Assembly: GCA_938040055.1 (NCBI GenBank)
Contig: CALHWY010000003.1
Coordinates: 1 to 25,873, forward strand
DNA from: an uncultured Endomicrobiia bacterium
GTDB lineage: Bacteria; Elusimicrobiota; Endomicrobiia; Endomicrobiales; Endomicrobiaceae
Reading direction: 5' to 3'
DNA length: 25,873 nt
Within the stretch, counting starts at the first letter, position 1; each line of letters begins with the position of its first letter. Below the pieces are notes generated by a model. It made no database searches. It saw nothing but the letters and a program-made list of their open reading frames with translations, and had not been told where the DNA came from. Positions 22,501-25,873 of this stretch are shown here, one piece after another. Made by a program: the position numbers and the translations under genes.

Positions 22501-25303
22501 AAATAACGAAGCCGGAACGGGCGGAGGCGTTTATATTTCCGGCGGCAATATTTCTTTCGGAAAAGCCGATTTTACAGCTAATAAAGCGGTATCCGCTTCA
22601 GACGGAAACGGCGGCGCGCTGTATTCAGGCGCGGGTGCAACGGTGAATTTCGGGGGCGAGACTTCATTTACGCGCAATGAGGCGGCGCTTGACGGCGGGG
22701 CTCTTGTTGCCAGCCAGCAGGAAGTCAGATTTGCCAAAACCGTCTCGTTTACGGATAATAAGGCGCTTGCGGGCCGCGGCGGCGCCGTATATGCTTCGCC
22801 TTTGAATAAGAAATATATTTTTGAAGACGGCGCTGCATTTACAGGCAATATCGCGAAAACTCACGGCGGCGCAATATATTCCGAAGAAACGGAGTTTTCG
22901 TTCGGCGCACAGGCAGATTTCGGCGGAAACAAAGGCGTAAACGGCGGAGCGGCATATTTAAATAAAGCCGCCATGGTTTTGGCTGACATAGCAAGATTTA
23001 TGGCCAATAGCGCAAATGAAGGCGGGGCGATATACGCGCAAAACGGTTCTGAGTTAAAATTTAACAAGAAATCGCATTTTGACGGCAATGAAGCGGCGCT
23101 TAACGGCGGAGCTCTTTATGTGGGAGCGGGATCCGATGTTTCCATGACGGATCCGGAATTCACACACAATACAGCCGGAGCCGCGGGCGGCGCCGTTTAT
23201 ATGAAAGGAACGGCGGCCGAGCAGGCAAAACTCAATATAGAATCGTCTTCGGATATGGAAATTTCCGGAAATAAAGCTAACGGAATACCCAATGTTTTTC
23301 ATCTTGAAGAAAACGCCTTGCTCAATCTTAATATTACAAACGGCGCCGTGACGGTCAAAGACGGCATTACTTCAAAAGACAACAATACCGTTATAACCAA
23401 GACGGGAGCCGGAACGCTTGTTCTGGACAGTCCGCACAATGCAATTGACGGAAGATTGCATATACGCGAAGGCGAAGTAAAAACAGGATATGCTCCGGGA
23501 AGCGGCGATATATATTTTACAAACGGTCTGTTGCATTTGACGGGAAATGTGGCGCTGGAAAATAACATGTATGCGGAAACGCCCGCTTCGGCTGTTGCGA
23601 TTGAGACGGATTCCGGCGTGAACGCCGTATTAAACGGCAATATAGGAAACGGAACGGGCAATTTTGTAAAAAAGGGAAAAGGACGTGCGGATTTTAGCGG
23701 ACATTCGGCGGCTAATGTGGAGCTTGCTTCGGTCACTGACGGGGAACTGGGCGTGTTTTCCGATAATTTTACTGCCGGACAGACTATTGTCGGTGCGGGC
23801 GCAGCGCTGGGAGGCACCGGGGTTATAAACGGAAATGTGACAAATAACGGAACTCTGCGTCCCGGAGTGAAAGACTCCGAAGCGCAAATGGGAACTCTTA
23901 CCATAAACGGAAATTATACGGAAAAAGGCGTGCTGGCATTAAGAATTGACGAAACATTGACGCCGACCAACGATCTTCTCATTGTCAACGGAAACGCGGA
24001 AATCGCTTCGGGCAGTCTTATAGATTTGGATCTGAGGAACGGCTTTGTGGTTAATTCAAGTTATATGGTATTGCAGTCCAATGCTTTGTCCGGCATATAC
24101 GGAGGTTTTGTCAAACCGCTTTCTTCTTTCGACATAATAATAACCAGCGACAGCGACAAAGTTTATTTAAAGATAAAAGACGTTAAGACGCATTATTCCG
24201 ATATTTTGGGGATGTCGCATAACCAGACGGAAACGGCAAAAACAATAGACGCCGTAACCGCGAGATCGAATGAATCTGAAATCGGAAAAATATCCAAAAT
24301 AATAGGAACCGCGGATTCTTTAAACGACGAAGACAAAAAGAAAGTTTTTGACGAAGTCGCTGGAAGCATATACGGAAACGCGCTTTTGACGGCGGCGCGC
24401 AACGGCGCCAGAAGGCAGATATACAATCAGATAGAAGAAAAAATAAACAGAGACGGGAACAAAAGATCTTCTCATATACCCTGCACGTATAATATATGGG
24501 GGCAGGTTTACGGCTCTTATATGGCCATAGAAGGCGACAGCAATTCCGTAAACAGATTCGGCGATAATAGCGGGTATGTGATGGCGGGCTTCGACAATTA
24601 TTGCGGAGAAAAGAACATGATACTCGGATATATGGCGGCATTCGGCAGGAGTAATGGCAAACAGGGCGATGACAAGCTTACTTTAAACGATTATAAAGGC
24701 GGCGTTTATTTAGGAGTTTTCGGGAAATCCTGGACGCTTAGAGCTTCGGCCGCCGGCGGATACCAGCAGTATGAAGTGGACAGGAAACAGCCGCTGCTTA
24801 TGTCTGAAACAAGCGCCGAGTATGCCGGATACACGATAACCGGCGACATTGACATGTACTATAAGACATACGAATCAAAAGGCTTAAAAATAAGCCCGTT
24901 CGTCGGGCTTGAAAGCAGTTATATAGCTACGGACGCTTTCAAAGAAAAGGCAAAAGGGAATGCCGCCGCCTGGCTTGAAGTTAAAAAGAACGATCTTGTT
25001 ACCGCGGACGCGAGCCTTGGTTTGAGAGCCGAAAAAGCGGCCGATATCATAGGCTGGTACGCGCAGCTTAGCGGCAGATGGAACTTGATAGGCAATAAAG
25101 GCGTATATGAGGCTACTTTGAACGGACTGCCCGACACACTGAAGTTATACGGAGCTTCAAACGGGATTTTTGCCGGCAAGCTGGAAGGCGGAGTAAACGC
25201 CAATATCGGCAAACATTTCAATATGTTTGTAAACGGCGCTCTTGAACAGTCCGAAAGATTAGCCGCTTACAGCGGTCATCTAGGGGTAAATTACAGCTGG
25301 TAA
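16532..25303 (+). CDS. Giant Pmp-like autotransporter adhesin (GGA-x-Y/F-N repeats, C-terminal barrel)
   Basis: Type V secreted surface protein of 2,923 residues (roughly 300 kDa). The signal peptide has likely cleavage after AFA (23). The passenger (about 113-2220) contains some 60 GGA[V/I/L] motifs alternating with F-x-N-N or FxSN motifs, as in chlamydial polymorphic membrane proteins, and should form a long right-handed beta-helix. An autotransporter-associated strand repeat with TGAGTLVLD lies near 2290. A Gly/Asn-rich region follows, a helical linker spans about 2555-2640, and the barrel (about 2645-2923) ends in the aromatic VNYSW. The passenger has almost no cysteine, while the barrel has two. 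I start at 16532 (SD GAGGA, 16522-16526); an in-frame ATG at 16490 lies inside the preceding gene and would hide the signal peptide. Adhesion is inferred from family, and the target is unknown. The frame is open throughout despite the repeats. Confidence 0.93.
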   Translation: MKKFMFAVAVFCLAAGLKSGAFAADWPVNSSSGINNAIGSSVSGDTITVTADITMSSAMAGVNSKSLIFRNDGAPRTIYGDLNSGLNIIRSTVTIRGISFSGFQKTAADDAGRGGALRTYLNAFSSVNLSDVSFLSNRAYSGGAFYNAVRSTITVSGNFSAIGNIADTGGGAVHNEGILDMSAAGSALFENNISSGVSGGFGGGAVYNTGAIILDSATFKDNTSLKSGGAVYNANGTLNFDGDAYFSGNTANVNGGAMFFSGGAAKASFLKNAVFKNNKASSGRGGAIYMSGASGINFDSGALFENNISSKGGSALYYYASGASTFNFAGNETIFKDNIDLFGGSRVDSGGGAIFARTYGSNGAFVFDFSSGKTVFENNSSGSRGGAVLLINADGGPATVNSLGKMTFSGAQTYFLNNKAKEFGGGIYIYIANCTNARHEVDFSQTDLTVKGNSANTGSGGFFAIDGGSSVSGNSLLKFGNAVFGGTGAGESNTAVNGGVFYIAGMNIKALFEGKSDFINNSASRLGGVFYLSMGTVSLANANFSENKANSSGGALYNTGGQAVFNINKAVFESNKAGFDGGGIYNASRANINITGDTSFLSNSAVRSGGGIYNDNRANINITGDTSFLSNSTLGTGGAIYNTTDANITFSPGKSALFENNIASGTVGGGAIYNSGTVTIDSATFKNNIARNGGAVFNNGGRSVLNLNNAVFESNKAVGADGGAVFNNNMANVNINGNLAFLSNSAASNGGAVANFANSVVTFTPGSAVLFENNIASGSYGGGAVYNAGKVTIDSATFRNNTARNGGAVYNSGSQAVFNIDNAVFESNKARTDGGALYNTGGVKVNITGNAAFSQNHAVSNGGAIYNVNNAVVESKSGSSLLFENNIARNGGAVYNTAAVIFDTVTFSGNNSTQTGGALFNGSRSLTELKHSFFEGNTSNGNAGAVYNSATMKFSSDAAFSNNKSNGSGGAVYNDGNAAVLTLNKALFENNSSSPDIASMGGGAVYNKGGARLNFTGDAVFLSNSAVGVGGAVCNAAGSVIEAGAGSSLMFENNSVSASYAAGGALANFGTASLDSASFKNNISERVGGAVYNSGNAAVLNLNTVIFNGNSSRFNDPASGGGAIYNTGGARVNFTGNASFVSNNTGGGAGGAIFNLTDGIVEGVAGSSVEFNNNISSGTVGGGAIYNLAAVIFDAVTFSNNRGLNGSAVYNKGKAAILKLKNASFIRNGLISGFMSQKGGAVYNADGAEFTITGNAKFEGNVSQKGGAVYNTAKGSKFNITGNTEFLLNTGREDGGAVYNAANAVFENLPGIPLLFKMNSTLLRGGAIVNNGATVKLDKASFIENTSDKDGGAIYNIAGGQAFFSNSVFDGNLSSDSGGAIFNSGAGSLVTLKDSTFEEGSATKGGAIANMSGSEVNLAGINKFKNNQGVNAGAVYNGAGSVISSAGDGSSVTFESNYAFAVPGTEGGGAIVNEGMINFETAVFDSNLSDKDGGAVFNSAGGVFTLKNSSFNMNSASASGGAVFNNAAMNLNSADFKKNKSVNYGGAVYNGAGSVMAFSAGKAVFSQNNSSNVSGSASGGAIASENAALTFTDSDTLFSANNASGFAGALYSADSNISFTRGKTEFKENRSGNSAGALYGKASEISFADGSVLFEANSSANKGGAVFLQQSTVPFSNASFINNSVTAADGKGGAVYAEDSKLDFERTALFSGNISQGGGAAVYLKDSSASFDADIKFLSNNSASGEGGAVYADGSKLRFGKTSLFSGNISQGGGAAVHLKDSSASFDEAAEFVSNASASGEGGAVFIARDANADISKAVFRGNKAASGGAVANYGGVTFGEVSFASNAAEDNNSGKGGAVFSDQAATAAFSGPASFTENRAVSDGGALYIMQPSDVNFAKSASFTANKAESGSGGAVYSAFGGQKYIFDDSADFAGNTAAQDGGALYFANGAGAEFKGASVFDGNKAANKGGALYADGGAFVFSGDSSFKNNEAGTGGGVYISGGNISFGKADFTANKAVSASDGNGGALYSGAGATVNFGGETSFTRNEAALDGGALVASQQEVRFAKTVSFTDNKALAGRGGAVYASPLNKKYIFEDGAAFTGNIAKTHGGAIYSEETEFSFGAQADFGGNKGVNGGAAYLNKAAMVLADIARFMANSANEGGAIYAQNGSELKFNKKSHFDGNEAALNGGALYVGAGSDVSMTDPEFTHNTAGAAGGAVYMKGTAAEQAKLNIESSSDMEISGNKANGIPNVFHLEENALLNLNITNGAVTVKDGITSKDNNTVITKTGAGTLVLDSPHNAIDGRLHIREGEVKTGYAPGSGDIYFTNGLLHLTGNVALENNMYAETPASAVAIETDSGVNAVLNGNIGNGTGNFVKKGKGRADFSGHSAANVELASVTDGELGVFSDNFTAGQTIVGAGAALGGTGVINGNVTNNGTLRPGVKDSEAQMGTLTINGNYTEKGVLALRIDETLTPTNDLLIVNGNAEIASGSLIDLDLRNGFVVNSSYMVLQSNALSGIYGGFVKPLSSFDIIITSDSDKVYLKIKDVKTHYSDILGMSHNQTETAKTIDAVTARSNESEIGKISKIIGTADSLNDEDKKKVFDEVAGSIYGNALLTAARNGARRQIYNQIEEKINRDGNKRSSHIPCTYNIWGQVYGSYMAIEGDSNSVNRFGDNSGYVMAGFDNYCGEKNMILGYMAAFGRSNGKQGDDKLTLNDYKGGVYLGVFGKSWTLRASAAGGYQQYEVDRKQPLLMSETSAEYAGYTITGDIDMYYKTYESKGLKISPFVGLESSYIATDAFKEKAKGNAAAWLEVKKNDLVTADASLGLRAEKAADIIGWYAQLSGRWNLIGNKGVYEATLNGLPDTLKLYGASNGIFAGKLEGGVNANIGKHFNMFVNGALEQSERLAAYSGHLGVNYSW
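18272..18439 (+). repeat. 84-bp tandem duplication in the passenger
   Basis: Two adjacent copies (18272-18355 and 18356-18439) encode 28-residue units GGGIYN...RANINITGDTSFLSNS. The central 40-odd bases are almost identical at the DNA level, including synonymous sites, so the duplication is recent or kept homogeneous. The 28-residue length probably equals one repeat module of the helix. Confidence 0.9.
18501..19512 (+). repeat. Higher-order repeat of about 112 residues in the passenger
   Basis: The DNA string TGTTTGAAAACAATATTGC recurs with start points at 18501, 18840 (one mismatch at its edge) and 19176, spaced 339 and 336 bp (113 and 112 residues). Each period holds about four GGA modules in the same order: LFENNIA, DSATFxNN, NAVFESNKA, then an NITGN/NINGN-type module. 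The third period is the most decayed, so the right boundary is approximate. Confidence 0.75.
21605..21934 (+). repeat. 165-bp tandem duplication in the passenger
   Basis: Two copies (21605-21769 and 21770-21934) encode 55-residue units running GGAVYA..., LFSGNISQGGGAAV, LKDSSASFD and SASGE. Long stretches, including TTTAGCGGAAATATTTCGC, are identical in DNA. A new GGAVF module begins exactly at 21935, so the repeat is in register with the module boundaries. Confidence 0.9.
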
Positions 25304-25329
25304 CTTAAAAAGAGTCATAAAAAAAGAAA

Positions 25330-25415
25330 ACGGGAGCATGCCGGCAAAGCGGAGCGGCGGCCTACGGGTCCGGCTGAGCGTGAGATTGAAAACCGGTATG
25401 CGTCCCGTATCTTTT
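25330..25415 (+). terminator. Long stem-loop with U-tract after the autotransporter gene
   Basis: Bases 25330-25344 (ACGGGAGCATGCCGG) pair with 25393-25408 through 15 pairs, one G-U, with a single bulged G at 25402. A short T-tract (25412-25415) follows. The 48-nt GC-rich loop is far larger than a normal terminator loop and has no clear inner hairpin. It may be a terminator, a processed RNA element or a dispersed palindrome. Confidence 0.6.
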
Positions 25416-25447
25416 AAGCTTAATAAAAACGATAGGAGCATAAAAAT

Positions 25448-25810
25448 ATGCACGAGCACGGTATAGCAAGAGATTTGTGGAAAGCGGTATTGGAAGAAGC
25501 AAAAAAAAACAATATATCGAAAATAACAAAGCTTACGATAGTTTTGGGAGACGCTTCGGGTATTGAACGTGATTTTTTAGAGCATTCTTTTGTCGATCAT
25601 ATATTCAAAGAATACGAGATCGCCGAAGGCGCCGTTATCGAATATGAAATTGCCCCTCTTTCGGCGGTCTGTAAAGGCTGCTCAAAAGACATAAAGCCTT
25701 CCGATATGGAAAATCCCGTATGCCCGCAGTGCGGGTCAACCGATATTGAGATTGTTTCCGGTCGCGACGTTTATGTTAAAAGCATCGAGGGGTCGCAGTC
25801 CGAGGAATAA
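25448..25810 (+). CDS. hypA: [NiFe]-hydrogenase nickel incorporation protein HypA
   Basis: Nickel metallochaperone that, with HypB, delivers Ni to the [NiFe]-hydrogenase large subunit. The nickel site at the N-terminus, M1-H2-E3, is intact; an additional His4 is unusual but could assist binding. The zinc site is C75-x2-C78 and C92-x2-C95. Length 120 residues. SD TAGGAG lies about 8 nt before the ATG. The start is certain because HypA needs the free N-terminal MHE. No hypB or hydrogenase gene is visible before the window ends. It implies that the organism has a [NiFe] hydrogenase (or urease). Confidence 0.93.
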   Translation: MHEHGIARDLWKAVLEEAKKNNISKITKLTIVLGDASGIERDFLEHSFVDHIFKEYEIAEGAVIEYEIAPLSAVCKGCSKDIKPSDMENPVCPQCGSTDIEIVSGRDVYVKSIEGSQSEE

Positions 25811-25873
25811 CGAGGACGTGTCTTGCGACGGGCGCGAGGAATGCAAGTCGGCTGGTGAGCGCCCCGGAACCGC
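25811..25873. other. Short tail after hypA with two dyads
   Basis: No open reading frame of note. GTCGCAGTCC (25792-25801) partly pairs with GGAC (25814-25817) and TGCGAC (25824-25829), spanning the hypA stop. GGGCGC (25830-25835) pairs with GCGCCC (25859-25864) around a 23-nt loop. There is no T-tract before the window edge, so I cannot classify it. Confidence 0.35.

Noticed and set aside
21160..23088. Long minus-strand open frames rich in APP and TAPP motifs across the autotransporter
   Set aside because: They are the reverse reading of the repeated GGCGGAGCC codons of the + strand modules. They lack SDs and domains and follow the module periodicity.
16870..23200. Regularly spaced repeats considered as a CRISPR array
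   Set aside because: The repeats are degenerate, codon-phased and inside one open frame, with no identical repeat and unique spacer pattern or cas genes.
25335..25400. Strings GCAAAGC and CTACGGGTC reminiscent of a cyclic-di-GMP (GEMM) riboswitch
   Set aside because: Spacing between the strings is wrong, and the second conserved hairpin and tetraloop-receptor features are missing. The dominant fold is one long outer stem.
25814..25873. Resemblance of GAGGAATGCAAGTC and TTGCGACGGG to RNase P RNA or tmRNA 5' ends
   Set aside because: The conserved cores GAGGAAAGTCCGG and TTCGACGGG are not matched exactly, and too little sequence remains to test the fold.

Overview
The window reads as chromosomal DNA from a diderm, anaerobic, fermentative bacterium. 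Diderm markers are a glycan/O-antigen ligase, a YafK/DpaA-type L,D-transpeptidase-fold enzyme, an OmpA-domain lipoprotein and a very large autotransporter with an outer-membrane barrel. Anaerobic markers are acetate kinase, an acyl-CoA dehydrogenase with an electron-transfer flavoprotein whose alpha subunit carries two [4Fe-4S] motifs, and a [NiFe]-hydrogenase maturation protein. A gut-type member of the Elusimicrobiota would fit, but this is inferred from gene content and no marker in the window proves it. All 20 genes I support lie on the + strand.

Layout. (1) 1-2060: an envelope pair, an O-antigen ligase-like membrane protein cut by the window edge and a YafK-like enzyme, overlapping by 4 bp. 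(2) 2040-5207: a 439-bp regulatory gap with a strong sigma70-type promoter and two phased direct repeats, then icd-ndk-ackA with gaps of 7-11 bp. (3) 5193-12164: yceD-rpmF-plsX-fabH-fabD-fabG-acpP-fabF-rnc, driven by a perfect TTGACA-N17-TATAAT promoter lying in the 3' end of ackA. This joins the yceD-rpmF-plsX-fab arrangement with the acpP-rnc linkage seen elsewhere in bacteria. It ends in GC-rich hairpins. (4) 12201-15559: acyl-CoA dehydrogenase, etfB and a ferredoxin-fused etfA, closed by a textbook terminator. (5) 15560-25415: a structured intergenic region, a promoter with an operator-like dyad, an OmpA-type lipoprotein and a 2,923-residue Pmp-like autotransporter filling one third of the window, followed by an unusually long stem-loop. 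(6) 25448-end: hypA and a short unexplained tail.

How the genes fit together. The icd-ndk-ackA block handles carbon, nucleotide and energy metabolism. The fab block makes phospholipid acyl chains (PlsX, FabH, FabD, FabG, AcpP, FabF) beside a ribosomal protein and RNase III. The Acd-EtfBA block is probably a flavin-based electron-bifurcating acyl-CoA reductase/dehydrogenase that would supply or use reduced ferredoxin, which fits H2 metabolism implied by hypA. The surface block probably mediates adhesion or interaction with a host or community.

The most interesting signals are a 20-bp RNA stem inside the first codons of rnc that could be an RNase III autoregulatory target, the nested repeat architecture of the autotransporter with a sharp change of repeat subtype, and NADP-type determinants in an isocitrate dehydrogenase of NAD-type length. 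I did not find a wholly new multi-gene system. No tRNA, rRNA, CRISPR array or insertion sequence was recognised.
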